From the NCBI GenBank assembly GCA_037179385.1, contig CM074195.1:32320222-32384221 (forward strand): 64,000 nt of DNA. The letters are read 5' to 3'. A model generated the notes under the pieces. It was given only the letters and a program-made list of their open reading frames with translations, was not told where the DNA came from and did not search any database. Below, in pieces: positions 23,295 to 35,435 of the stretch (the stretch's first letter is position 1; every line of letters begins with the position of its first letter). This DNA is from Holothuria scabra. Lineage: Eukaryota; Echinodermata; Holothuroidea; Aspidochirotida; Holothuriidae. The position numbers were made by a program, and so were the translations under genes.

Positions 23295-23522
23295 GGTCAT
23301 CCATCCAAATTTATTTTAAAGCAACAGGTAAATATATATTATTTCTTTCCAATGTATCTTTTGTCTTATTTTAGGATGTGAATAATGCATAGTCAAGTTA
23401 AACCAATTAGCAGTAAATCCTTGTAAATTTCACATTTGAGGAGAAAAACTATTGCCACATGGCTCTCAACAGCCAATCATAAAACACTACTACAAGTTAG
23501 GGCGACTGCTCTTGCCCTTTAA
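23291..23522 (+). mobile_element. Family B MITE sharing a TTAA with family A'
   Basis: Begins TTAAGGTCATCCATCC and ends CTCTTGCCCTTTAA. The interior keeps CACATGGCTCTCAACAGCCA then ATCATAAAACA. It is somewhat short because parts of the middle are missing. The junction with the upstream element contains one TTAA, not two. Confidence 0.82.
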
Positions 23523-23983
23523 CCATATCTTCTGGACTAGTGTACTGTATGTGAAATGTAACATAGGGTCATGCACTTAAGTACATGTACTTTACCTCTC
23601 CAAAAGGAATAACAACCCCTTATCCACCATTGCCGCAGTACTTCAGGAATCAAAGGGAAGTTATTTCACCCTCATGATAATTGATGAGGAAAAACCAAAA
23701 TGCGTTTTGAACTTTAAATGAGAAAAAGACGTGCAAGTATCATCATATCAAAAAAGACACACTATTATTAGCTTGTTAATAGTAATTACTTTGTCTGACA
23801 GGACAGTAATGCAAATTATATTTCCTAATCTTCAAACCCTATGCCCATATATATGTTAAACAAATAAAACAATGAGAGTCCAATTTTGCACATCTTCTAC
23901 AAAACTTGTCACATAAACAAAACCACATAGAGATACCACACTCTCTAGTACTTCTGGCAACCAAGTAATTGACATTAGTTCTC

Positions 23984-24212
23984 AAAGGTCAAGAGCAGTA
24001 GCCCCAAAGTTATTTTGAAGCAACAGCTAAATCTCACAATCTTTCGTAATTTTTTAGGATTTAAATATTGCATATTAAGTAAGCAAAGCAGTTACAGTAA
24101 ATGTAACATCTGAAAAAAAAGTATCGTCACATGACTCCCAAGAACCAATCATGAAACAGGACAGTCAACTACTACACTAACTAGTTGGGATGACTGTTTT
24201 TGCCACTTTGGT
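23984..24212 (+). mobile_element. Family B MITE, diverged
   Basis: CAAAGGTCAAGAGCAGTAGC opens the copy and ACTAGTTGGGATGACTG closes it. GTCACATGACTCCCAAGAAC followed by CAATCATGAAACAGGACAGT is well kept. Terminal TTAA is lost at both ends. Confidence 0.75.
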
Positions 24213-24704
24213 GGGTGAATGACCGTTCTTTGTTGCAGTTCATGCACCCTTAAACTTAGACTCCCACTGCAATGACCTGTTGCAAAGAGTACCCATCTGG
24301 AAGAGGCTCTAATGAAATTATTTCTCATAGAAAAGGTATACACTGGTAATTCTGATAGCCTTATGGCCATGGTAAAAGTAGTCGGAAGAATTCACTCAGC
24401 CAGATGTCTTATTAAAAATTTGGCAGTTAGGTAATTCACCTCTTTAAAACTTACTTCAAGGCCAGACAGCATAGAAATTACCAGCAGCTGGCTGTTGTAA
24501 TGACAAGGAAACAAGCAAAAATAGAACATTGACAAACAGCATACATGTATAGTTACCTAAAATGTCTGCAGTCCCAACAGTCCCAAGATTTCTGATGTCT
24601 GGCAGGGGGAAGGGGGGGTATTCATTGGCAAACATAAAAAAAGCAGGACTTATGATGGGTAAAGAATCTCATCAGTGAGCATTGTACCTGCAAATGATGT
24701 ACCT

Positions 24705-25074
24705 TTAAAGAGGCTCATTGAGTTGATATCGATAACTTAACGAGAGTCTCAAAGGGTCACTATCACGTAACAAAGCTTACAGCTAGCATAAAGTTTCCGG
24801 TCCAGAAGTCACAGAAAATGCTCAAATTTTTAATTTTCTTGTATCTTGACTTGTAACAGTTTTGTACATAATTTGAAAAAGTGTCTGGTCACCAATTTTT
24901 GAAGACCGACTTGAACCTTTAAGCAATCACTCATAAAACCGTTATTTGTGAATAGGGTATAGGGATTGTCTAAGATAGACCATTTGTCATTGGTATGTGA
25001 AGAAAACTCAATAGTTGTGGAAAAATTGGTGAATTTCATGAACCAACTCAATGAGCCGCTTCAAAGAGTGGACA
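24705..25074 (+). mobile_element. Family E MITE
   Basis: Family E is about 370 bp. The left end reads TTAAAGAGGCTCATTGAGTT and the right end, inverted, reads TTGAAGCGGCTCATTGAGTT. Shared interior blocks with the inverted copy at 32253 include AAAAAGTGTCTGGTCACCAA and TTTGTCATTGGTATG. Terminal TTAA is intact on the left and mutated on the right. The open frames that start inside it are by-products of the repeat. Confidence 0.82.
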
Positions 25075-27029
25075 AGGGAGAAGTTAGGAAGTGGGGTGAT
25101 GGCAAAAACATGGTAATAGGTGCTACCACCATCCTTCAAAGCTTCCAAAATTGTCATGGTTCTATATTCACGAAGGAAACCAGACCCCAACTACATGTGA
25201 CTAGATATGGGATAAACAATCACTTGGTGTCCTTCGACCATTTTTGGATGAAGTCCGCCCCCTGCCCCCCCCAAACTGCACCAATGTGCTTTGTAAAGCA
25301 TATTTGTTCTTACTATGGGTAATTACACATTCAGATGTAAACAGAAGGCAATAAGAGGCAGAGCAGATTTCTTTTTTTTTTAATTCAGGCTTATAGTTAA
25401 TATAGTTATGTGGTATGATTCCATACTAAAGCCAATCTCAAAAAATTAAACAAGATTAAAAAATTTAACACTTTGTCTTTTCACTACCATAGTGAGGTGC
25501 CATGCAAGTAATGTTTGAACCCTTCTCTTTTGTCCCTTTTTATGCCCCCTCCCCTACCACTCACAAAATTTGCAAAACTTTGACCTTCAAAAAAAGGAAG
25601 AATGTCATACAGAAAAGTATCAATGAGAAACTCTTATAGCCATACTCAAAATATTTCCGTTTTGTTTTTAATTTGTTTGAATTCTGAAAGATGACACAAC
25701 ACTTTTACTATAAATTCTTGTGACAAACTCTGCCGGCTAATTCCCTTAGCTTCCTACATATTCCACTTGAGTTGCTGATAAGTGTTCAGGAAATACTCAC
25801 TTTATCAAAGATAATACATAAATCCTTACAAAATGACCAATTTATCCTCATTTTTGGGCAATGTTTACAGATTTCTTTTGTAATGAAATTCACTTTCAAG
25901 GAAGAAAGCTCTTGACCTTGTTACTTTTGCCGAGATGAAATATTTTGACAAGACTATTATAGGGATTAATGAACTTTTCCACAACAGGGAAAGAAAACTT
26001 TGCATGATTGAACATTATAAGTAATACAGACACAATTGATTATATAATCTGCATGAATTGGCAACCACTGTCAACACATTGTGTTACCTAGCAACAAGGA
26101 AGAGCTAAGAAAAATATGCATATGTAAACATAGTAAGCCAATTACTCCGGACTTTATTTAAATTTCCTTCAAATTTGATGCACAGGTTTGGAAACAAAAA
26201 ATGATCATTTCAACACGGCAAGCGGAATAGGCCTATCCAACAATATACATACATATTTTCATGGTAAAGAAAAAAACATCCGTCTAGAGCAGGGACTTCC
26301 TAATTTTTCCTCTCATTTGCATATTCCTTTTGAAAAGTGAAGTTTACTTGTTGGAACTAGTGAACAGTTTGAATATGGTTAAATTGTACCAGAAGACTGT
26401 AAAAATGGAGTAAGATAATGCCAGAAGCAATCCAAATGAACCGTATATTTCTTGCAATTTTTCTTCTAAAACTGGGTAGACGTTAAGAAATTTATTTTTA
26501 GTCAAATACAAAATTTTGCAGACGAAAGTTTATCAAAATTCTTACAGTGCTTATAACTGTTGTTCACAGAATTGTTCATCTCCCTACACTAAAAAAAAAA
26601 TCCTAAAGAATATACAAACTTTTTATCAAACAGTCCAACTTGTTTCTTTACAATATAAATTGATTTCATAGCACAAACAAACTTTTATGTAAATCCCTAC
26701 AATGCCTCTGTAAAGTGATTGCTCAGCCCTGCTGTCCTGTAAAATGTAGACCAATTAGAGAAAAGTGCACAGCGGCCACATACTGATTTATTGTACTATA
26801 TGGGTCAAGATGACCACTGATTGCCTAAAATTGCACATATTAAAACCAATATGACTTCAAGTTAAAGGGGCATGATTCTCTCAAATGAGAAAGAAATGAT
26901 TTATTGCACCCATGCTGATGTTTACGGGGAAAGAGAAGAGGAGAAGGGGAAGGGGTGGTGTTACCTTGAGTGCGAGGTATGTGAAACCATGCTTGTAGGG
27001 TAGGTCTATGTCTAGTGGGAGTTCTCAAG
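25075..27029. other. No gene recognised
   Basis: AT-rich sequence with a purine-rich patch at 26928-26960. No element boundary, RNA gene or supported exon was found. Confidence 0.45.
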
Positions 27030-27291
27030 TTAAAGGGCAGGAGCAGTCTTCCCAAACTGAAGAAGCGTAGTAGACTGTCCAGTTTCATGATTGGCTGTTG
27101 GGAGTCATGTGACAATGTTTTTTCTCTTCAAATGTGAAATTTACCAGAAATAACTGCTTGGTTTACCTGGAATATGCAATGGTTAAGTCATAAAATGTAA
27201 TTAATGATACTTTGAAGAGAAATAAGATGAACATTGAGTTATTTAGCTTTTTCTTCAGAATAAGTTTGGGGGGATGGCTCTTTACCTTTAA
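27030..27291 (-). mobile_element. Family B MITE
   Basis: Reverse copy with TTAA at 27030-27033 and 27288-27291. It reads TTAAAGGGCAGGAGCAGTCT, then TTTCATGATTGGCTGTTGGG (the inverted CCAAT block), and ends AATAAGTTTGGGGGGATGGC. Confidence 0.85.
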
Positions 27292-28442
27292 TAAAGAGTC
27301 AAAATGATGTTCATCAATTCTGTTTGGCAATCCTCCAGGAAATTCTTTCCAACAGATATCAAAAAATATGTTAAGCAGATGTTTAAGTGAGCTTATCAAA
27401 ACCTGCCAAATCCAAGTTGTCAACATCTCAGACTTTTCCATGTCTATTTAAGGATAGAGTGGGATCCAAAATGAGATAAGCCTAGTGGAAGCATGTAAAT
27501 TAAGATCCATAGAGCACTCATAGTGTAAAATGGGTAACATAACTACATAACTATTACCAAGGCAACAGACACAGTCTGCAGTTTACCAATCGGACAGTCG
27601 GTACAAAACAGGACTGTAGGTATTAATAGAACTGAAAACAATTCCTTACAATCAGAATGCTAACCAAAACTTGATGTACAAAGCCACAAGGACGCTACTC
27701 CATTTGGTGGTGATTAAATATTTATTACGGAGAAAAACATAACTTGAAATAAGATGATCATTAGGACAAAGTCTATTAAATATTTAAGATATAGGGGTGG
27801 AAAAACCAGCCCTTTGGAAAGTTTCTTAAAAGGGAAAATCATGGGAATTGGATGTCAATTTGAACATTAGGTTGATGGGAAGAACTTGGTTCATTTTGTA
27901 TATAACCCCTTGTAAAAATTGTGCAAAATTTGACTTAATTACACAGAAATAAACAATTTAATGGGGAGTTGTAGAAGTAATGTGATACTACCCCTGAAAA
28001 GTTTGGAGTGGTAACCTGAGTGATGCAGAGGCAACACAAACCCAGTTATTTATTTTCAGTTTAGATGTAGACCCTAATCTTATTGAAAGAAAAGAAAGGT
28101 GGGGAGTCTTCATATAGTTACTGGTGATAATCACAACAAACTAGGTCATGGCATGGTCACACAAAGGTTAATGACCTCTGGCAAGACAGCTGGTTCATTG
28201 AAGCAGCTTCCTTTTTGTCAATTAGTTTACAGGGACCTGACTATGAAACTGAAACTTGAGGATATGCATCAAATCAGAGTAATCGTAATTTGGGGTGGCC
28301 CATTGACTGCTAACAGAGAAGGTAGATAAACCAATAGGTACTATCAAAGCCAGTGTTTCTATCAATGAGAGGGGGTGGGGGTAAGGGGGATTTCCCCCAA
28401 CTTTTCAAGAAGAAGGATCAAGGGAAAACCCTCTCCACCGGA
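27292..28442. other. No gene recognised
   Basis: No supported feature. A minus-strand frame near 27293-27441 contains the words EFPGGLPNRID, which faintly recall a hemopexin repeat. The match is too short to use. Confidence 0.4.
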
Positions 28443-28650
28443 GACCTTGAATTTTGAGGAAAGCGATTGCACACCACCACTGGCACTCACCTCAAATCAC
28501 TATGAGGAGTGCAATTTGCTGCACACCTAGATGAATAATGGAAACTACATAAATTTATTTCAGTTTCAATAAAATAGCCCACCTACCACACTCCTTAATT
28601 TCCTCAGGAGTGTGATCTGTAGCACACCTGGAAAATCTAAAAACTCAAGC
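28443..28650 (-). mobile_element. Family C MITE
   Basis: Inverted copy. One end is ACCTTGAATTTTGAGGAAAG, followed by CGATTGCACACCACCACTGG. The other end is TCTGTAGCACACCTGGAAAA then TCTAAAAACTCAAGC. The CACACTCCT/AGGAGTGTG inner pairing is preserved. Confidence 0.8.
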
Positions 28651-30471
28651 TCTGCCACACCCTTTTTAATTTCCATAAAACTGACTAACTAACATAAAAC
28701 TGTAAGTAATTGGTATCTGATTTAAGAACAGGATGCCTTTGCAGAGATGTTTGCACTTTTATAGATAAGAAACCTTTTACAATCCTCAGGTTGCAACGTA
28801 GAGGGACCTTGAAGCAATTTGTCCCCCTGAACACACCCTTAACTTTGGCCAAGGGCACCATCAATCTGAAATGCCCATGTGAGTCTGAAGGGAGGACAAT
28901 GTGCTGTCCTCACGGATTTCTATACATGGACAGAGCATACTATCCAAATATTGTCACTACCGTAAGTTTGAGTATAGGCGTAGCAAGATGGCTCTCTGCT
29001 ATGGTTTTGTGTGTGAAAGTTTGGACTTGCTCAAGTAGTTTAATTCAACAGATTTTGCAAGAAACTTAAAGTACTTCCAAAATAATACAAGGTAAGGTCA
29101 AAATCAAGGCCTATTGCAGGAATATGACATTGTTCCTCATTTAAGTTTAACTTTTGTTTAAAATATTAGAGCCGTCAGCAAATCATACAAATTATAGCTT
29201 TTCTGCGGCAATCTTGGTGGGTTTTTTTTATCCCAGCCTGTGCAGACAACCTATGGAGAGGACGCATGCATTACATGCTCTGTCCATGGATGTACATAGA
29301 CGTCTGTTGGTGTCCAGCAAAAGCCAGACGAAGGCCACCTTCCAAGCTTCTTGTCAGATAGCAAGTCCCTGTTATGACATCCCAGTAGAAGATAAGGAAG
29401 AAAAAATTTCAACAAAAGAATTATGAACAAACACGAAACCAAATTAGGACATGAACCATGAGGTGAAAGGTCACAAATTACAAAAGGTGAAACTTATGAG
29501 AACATATGTGTCCTGCTCTTTTCTATTGTGACACAATTAAAACTGTGAGTCAATGATCTTTACCAAAAGTTTTGTAAGAGTTTTCAGGTTCAATAGTGAA
29601 CTTGTCAACAAAAAGGCGATTCTATTCCTGCTCAGTTCAATCAATCACCAGAAAGTCACAATTAGATGCTATTGAAAAATAAGAGATTAAAATTGCCACA
29701 ATTGGCTATAGACCTCTTGTGGATGGTTAAGATGTACAATACCCTTTGTTCCAAGAAAGTGCTACTTTTCACCAAGAATTTACAGTGTACCCACAAGTCA
29801 GCCCAACTTTACATCATACAGCCATGGTTGGTTTATTTCTCCTTTGTTTTGCATTTTTCTAGGCTAACTGTTATTCCAGGAGGGCAACAAAAGTCACAAA
29901 TATTTGAGCAAGCCAGTTGTTATTTCACACTGAGCCAGTTCTAAGCTGGTCAAAGAGTAAACAAGACTGGTCAATATCTTGTGGGCATTACGAAGATCGC
30001 CCTCAAAAATTGTATTTACCTACTCTGCCAATGGCTGTGTTTACAATGCTTCCCAGCTTTGGAGTCATAACTTGGAAGTACTGAATTGCTACTAACACCC
30101 TGTCACTCATAGATTCCGGCAGTATTCAGCCACCATCTAGCAGGTCTTGGTTGCTAGTTCAAGCATTCAGAAAGCTCGTACAGAACTTTTGCAGTTGACT
30201 TCATCTCTAAAATGACTGATAGTATTGGAGACTTTGGGGGATGGAACCATTTGAGCTGTGAGGTCAAATTCTGTCATGCACTCATTCACAGATATCACAT
30301 TTTTCATGATACTATTTTGAAAGTTCAAGTCAGAGAAATTATTTTGACATGAATTTGCTGTGTATGGTTCAAGAAATAGCTCCAATGACTTGAAGACACT
30401 TAAAACAATACAAATTTGTTTTGCACTTTTTAACATTTATATATTGCCCCTCTTTAAATAAGGGTATTGGC
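28651..30471. other. No gene recognised
   Basis: A 119-codon open frame (28710-29069, plus) and a good-looking acceptor near 29243 occur here, but no translation matches a known domain. ATGCTCTGTCCATG at 29277 is the inverted form of CATGGACAGAGCAT near 28926. This is a short chance-level match. Confidence 0.4.
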
Positions 30472-30734
30472 TTAAAGGGGAAATGCAGTCATTCCAATTT
30501 GAATGTGTCTACAAGTCTTCTCTAGTACCTTTATCATGCATGGCTCTTGCAAATCATACATGTGACGATATCTTTCTTATTTAATTGTGAAATTTATGAT
30601 TTCCAACTCATCACTGTACCTTGGGTATATGCAATATTTCCTAAGTGTAAAAAAAGATGCCAGTTGGAAAAGAAATAAAAATAAATAAAATAAATTGCTT
30701 TCAAAATAAGTTTGAAGCAACTTCTTTCCTTTAA
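30472..30734 (-). mobile_element. Family B MITE, diverged
   Basis: TTAAAGGGGAAATGCAGTCA at the left and AAGCAACTTCTTTCCTTTAA at the right, with TTAA at both edges. The CCAAT block is strongly mutated in this copy, so it is probably old. Confidence 0.7.
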
Positions 30735-31657
30735 TGAGTAACCTGAACAAACAGTAGGGATTGCCTGTGAGAATGTTACCACATAGCTATAGCACAAAGG
30801 ACTATTGTTACTTCCTCGGCAGTGCTTGTCATGGATAATGATGTCTAAGAATGTATCCGTCGAGTGTTTGTCTCCGACACGATTCTTTATCATATCCGGA
30901 GGCATGAACAACAAACCTCATGCAGCTATCAATGGACTATTCCCAACCACTTTGTTATTAATAGCCAGGCCCACAAACAGTGGGTCCTGGGCCCCATTAA
31001 GAGGCTTCTAAATAGATTTTCCTTTATCTCCAAGATCCATAAAACCTACTTCCCTTGTTACACTTACAAAAATGCCAATCAATTGTTAAAGATGAGATCC
31101 TTGTATTAGGATAATATTGACAAACTTAACAATACGTTAATCTCCATTCTAATGTTCATGTCCCAACTCACGTTGGGAAGATGGTCTGAGGGAAAGGCAC
31201 GCTGAGAGGGTGGATCTGACCCAAGTGAATTCCCTTTGGTAGGAGATTAACTTTTTTCAAAGACATTTCATCCCTGGGTCTTTATAGATGGATCAAATTG
31301 ATGTTACTTTCAAAAGATGAGAAAGGGAGTGAAAGTAAGAAGGGATGTTAGTCACTGCCAGACACTGGAGGGGTTCATCTTTATGAGGACGTTAGTCATA
31401 ACTTAAAACCTCATTAGGCTGGTTAATTGCAAGTAGGATGTTGCCAGTTAAACAGCAATTATTTGTGGACAAGGTAGAAAAATGAAGTCAATTTGATAGG
31501 TGAGTGGGTTTGTTGACCTGGTCCTCTTTAAGCTTCCAAAGACTCTTACACTTAGGCATGCAGGTTTGAGAGTTTCAACAATGAAAAACTTTAATAATGT
31601 TATGTATAGTATAGGTGTATGCACTGTAAGAAACTTATTTCTCAAAAGTGAAAACTG
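30735..31657. other. No gene recognised
   Basis: No repeat family member, RNA gene or supported exon was found. Two overlapping 68- and 81-codon frames near 30805-31109 are of chance length. Confidence 0.45.
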
Positions 31658-32256
31658 TTAAAGGCCTAATACCCTCATCACAAACAGTTCCACTTGAAGG
31701 CCCAGTTCCCTCACCCCAAACAGTATCAATTCTCCTAACCTTCTTACTTAAGCTCCTCCAACAATTGTCTGAAATTCGCTCTCATCCAGATACAATCTCA
31801 GTTTATTGCTTCAAGCTGAGTATAGAAAAACTCAATTTATATTATCAAAACACTCTCAGAACTGTTCATGCTGTGTTATTGTAAGCTTTGGTACTCTGCA
31901 TTGTTTGAATTAGCTGTCAATCAAAGAGCTGAGCCAATTGAGAATTTTAGTACCCTCGGGCCAAAATTGTAGTTTGGGGTGAGAGGTTTGGCCCTTTAAT
32001 TCTTCCAACCAACTTTATTACCCTGCCACCCCTCTCCCCCACAACCGTCTAAAACTCAGTTCTCATCAAGAAACAATCTCAGTTCACTGCTTCATAGGGT
32101 GAGTATATGATGGGACCTCAATGTAATAAAAAAACTCAGTACATGCTGTTTAATGTGAGTTACAGTATTTTGCATTTTATGAACTTTCTGTCAATCAAAG
32201 AACTGTGCCAATTAAGAATTTCGGTTGACCACTGGGGTGGAAGTTGATGGTCTTGA
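31658..32256 (+). mobile_element. Family A MITE split by another family A copy
   Basis: The outer copy starts TTAAAGGCCTAATACCCTCA, runs to CAAACAGTTCCA, and resumes after the insert with TTCTTCCAACCAACTTTATT. It ends GGGGTGGAAGTTGATGGTCT. It is more diverged than the inner copy, as expected for the older element. Its right-hand site (TTGA, from TTAA) is also the left end of family E. Confidence 0.85.
31694..31999 (+). mobile_element. Family A MITE nested in family A
   Basis: A full-length, near-consensus copy begins TTGAAGGCCCAGTTCCCTCA and ends GAGAGGTTTGGCCCTTTAA. The flanks TTGA (one substitution from TTAA) and TTAA form the target duplication. Excising it joins CAGTTCCA to TTCTTCCAACC of the outer copy. 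Confidence 0.88.
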
Positions 32257-32622
32257 AGGGGCTCTGAGTCACTGAGTTGGTCCATGAAATTCAACAAATT
32301 TTTCCAGACAGGTCTGTTAATTTTTCTTCATATACCAATGACAAATGGTCATGCATTGTATGTAGGTCATAGCCTACATACAAACAATGTTTTATGAGTG
32401 AGCCTTGACAGTTAAATTTGGTTTTCAAAAATTTGTGACCAGACACTTTTTCAAATTATGCTCAGCACCTTTACAAGGCAGGACACCACAAAAATTTAAA
32501 ATTTTCACTTTTCTGTTACTATTGGATATGAAACTATTTTACTCTACATACTAAATACATATGGTAGTGTCCCTTTAACACTCTCATTTATTTATGGATA
32601 TCAACTCAATGAGTCCCTTTAA
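32253..32622 (-). mobile_element. Family E MITE adjoining family A
   Basis: Inverted relative to the 24705 copy: it begins TTGAAGGGGCTCTGAGTCAC and ends ATCAACTCAATGAGTCCC then TTTAA. It contains GTGACCAGACACTTTTTCAA. The left end coincides with the right end of the outer family A copy. Confidence 0.8.
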
Positions 32623-33741
32623 AATACAGGCCAGTCAATGCAGATCGAGTCTATGAATGCAAAATATCTGTGGTTACGGTAATTATAGTAACTGTGCAAT
32701 CATGCATTTTTTTATTTTAAGAATACAACCACCCACAAGCACCGCATGCATCCATCCTAGTCCTCTCCCCCACCCACACCAAGTAAACAATTTGACCACT
32801 TTTCACTTTCTAATAATTAAATGTATTTCCAACACATCTGTGTACAAGAACTGAAACAGTTCTCTATGGGGTGGTGGGTAGGGTGCAAGGGAGCAAATCC
32901 CATAAGTTGAAGTTAAATATAGTTGTTAGAATTTCAATGTATATTGTTCATACATCCAGCCTTACCACTATCAAACTGACCTTTATTTGGCCTGAAGTCC
33001 CCCTGCTGGTTCTATGAAGTCCTCATTTATTCATACAATCATCCTCCTACCGTGTATCAATGTGTAACTGTTCCAGATTAATAACTGAATCCAGGTGAAA
33101 ATATGCCTTTCAGCACAACTAAGAAACATGCATCATCTGTTTTTGAAGTCATTTGCTAACCTCCTGTCCATCTCAACCCACAAACACTCATTTCTTTCCC
33201 CTATCATCTAAACTGAAGATGAGCGGCATCTGGTTAAAATCTGTCACAAAATTTTAATTTCTCTAAAATTGGGACAGAATCTATTTGACATACTGAATGT
33301 CTCTGGAAGCTAGGTTGATGACATTGATTACCATTCATGGAGACAAGGTTTCTAGGTTATTGGCCTCTTTGAAGCCTCAAGTGAAATTTTATCAACCTCA
33401 TCCTTTTTGGTGCATCATTGAGGTCATCTCTGTGTCCAAGAAGTGAGTTCATGTCACTCCCAACTCTGCACTGATCTTAACCATGACATGTACACATACA
33501 GAGACCAAGAGTTTCATGACGGGGAAGGACTATCCGAAGTTGGTTTCCTATTGGTTTACGCATGTTTCCAACCTCCTGTCAATATGTATAACATGTATCA
33601 CTGGCAGGAGGTTTCCCTACATGGGCAATTCTTTCAACCATGAAAGCAGAAGATATCCAAGAACACATCTGGCAAAAATGTGAAACACTAATAAACAGCA
33701 CTACAGGAACTATATTAGACCAGTCCCAATGCCTAACTATA
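32623..33741. other. No gene recognised
   Basis: No family member or supported exon was found. The two overlapping 66-codon frames near 33443-33683 are unremarkable. Confidence 0.45.
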
Positions 33742-34042
33742 TTAAAGGCCCAATTTTCTCACCCCAAACAGTACCAATTTTCCTAAGCTTCTTAATTAAG
33801 CGCCTCCCACAATTGTCTAAAATTCACCCTCATCCAGACACAATCTCATTTTATTGTTTCAGGGTGAATATAGAAAGCTCAATGTGAATCAAAACACAAT
33901 CAGAACAGTTCATGCTGTGTAATATAAGTTTTGATACTCTGCATTGCTTGAATTAGCAGTCAATCAAAAAGCTGAACCAATTGAGAGTGCCTGTTACCCT
34001 ACACTAGAAGTGTAGTTTGGGGTGAGAGGGTTGTCCCTTTAA
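33742..34042 (+). mobile_element. Family A MITE
   Basis: Full length with TTAAAGGCCCAATTTTCTCA at the left, GGGGTGAGAGGGTTGTCCC then TTTAA at the right, and TTAA at both edges (33742-33745, 34039-34042). All internal blocks are present. Confidence 0.9.
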
Positions 34043-35133
34043 ATTCGACCTATTTAAACTTTTTAGCAGTCAGCCAAACAGTTCCCTACCAAGCTGGAAT
34101 GCAGTCCCTTGAAAACATTTCTCGTCTGTTTATTTTCATGTCCTCATTATACTACCTATTAAACTAAATAAAGTATGGACTTATTACTAGCCCAATTCAT
34201 AATATTTTGAGGGAAACTGATTTAAAAGTCATGCATGTTCTCTTAATTTTTTTAGGCACTGGTTTATAACCTGTCTCAATAATATTTTGTCAAAGTCTGG
34301 TAGCCTTGGTTAATCTACCTAAAACAGAGTTGTTGTAAAAAGTTGTTCTCAGCATGAAAAGGAGAACACAACAATGAATATTGAAAGTTTCGTTGGTTTT
34401 TCAATATTGCACCACATGGCCCACAGCTTCACACCAGCACACCACATCTTTGAACTGGGAAGGGGCTGGGGGAGGGGGATACATAGAATAATTCCTTTCC
34501 TTCTGCTAAAGTTACCAACAAATCCTATGATTATCATTGGCAAAATACTCATCTTCATCAAATGTAAACAATTCAATTTGAGAATAATACTTAGACAAAT
34601 ACATCAATTATCATCAAATAACTAATAATTTTTCAGATATTTAATTTTCAACAAAGCAGAGCACACCTGGCCCATAGCGAAGAGAGTCCTAGATGAGCGA
34701 AGTCAGAAATTAAGTTAAGAGATGCTATATGAGTCTCCAAAACTCCCTAATTTATTAGCCAAATTTTTAAAGAGCCAAGGAAAACCATGTGTGATCCTTT
34801 CATGGCACATAAAGAATGGAAGAGGCCCCATTTTTGCTCTCATGTTCATCCCATCACACTGCTGACTTTTCAAAGGATTACCACAGGTAACTGGTTACAT
34901 AATGTAAATAGGAGGTGTAAATATGAGGTAAGAAATAGCGATGTAGATTTAAAGTACTTTTACACTTTAACCCACCTGACAAAACCATTCACTGCACCTC
35001 CATTTATATCTCACCCTTCCTCCATTCGTCCCTCACCCAAATGTCACTCACAACCTCTCCCCACTACCTCATCAGGCGACAAGTGAAGCAAACCCAACAT
35101 TTCAGCACTTATTGCAGCTGCTCTGAAAAATAC
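34043..35133. other. No gene recognised
   Basis: No element or exon could be supported. Overlapping frames near 34349-34625 lie on opposite strands of one AT-rich stretch and look accidental. Confidence 0.45.
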
Positions 35134-35435
35134 TTAAAAGGCCCAGTTCTCTCACCCCAACAGCACCAATTCTCCTAACCTTCTTACTGAAGCCCCTCCC
35201 ACAATTGTCTGAAATTCATCCTCATCCAGACACAATCTCAGTTTCTTGCTTCAGGGTGAGTACAGAAAAACTCAATTTATATAATCAAAACACTCTCAGT
35301 ACCATTCATGCTATGTAAAAGCTTTAATACTCTGCATTGTTTGAATTAGCTGTCAATCAAAGAGCTGAGCCAATTGAGAATTTCAGTCTCGGGTACCAAA
35401 ATTATACTTTGGGGTGAGAGGTTTGGCCCTTTCAA
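35134..35435 (+). mobile_element. Family A MITE
   Basis: Near-consensus copy: TTAAAAGGCCCAGTTCTCTC at the left, TTTGGGGTGAGAGGTTTGGC then CCTTTCAA at the right. One extra A in the first end and one C in the last have altered the termini. Confidence 0.88.

Noticed and set aside
24966..25322. 118-codon open frame
   Set aside because: It begins inside the family E repeat, has no known motif, and overlaps a frame on the other strand. Its length is within chance for 64 kb of six-frame sequence.
27293..27441. EFPGGLPNRID words reminiscent of a hemopexin repeat
   Set aside because: Only about ten residues agree loosely, no further hemopexin blocks follow, and the donor-like site is created by the family B terminus.
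28710..29069. 119-codon frame with several cysteines and a GTAAGT donor-like site
   Set aside because: Cysteine spacing matches no domain I know, and there is no good acceptor at a consistent position. Similar lengths occur elsewhere by chance.
30011..30120. Minus-strand frame reading VLVAIQYFQVMTPKLGSI with a GTAAAT donor-like site
   Set aside because: There is no pyrimidine tract before the acceptor, two frames are open, and it has no known motif.
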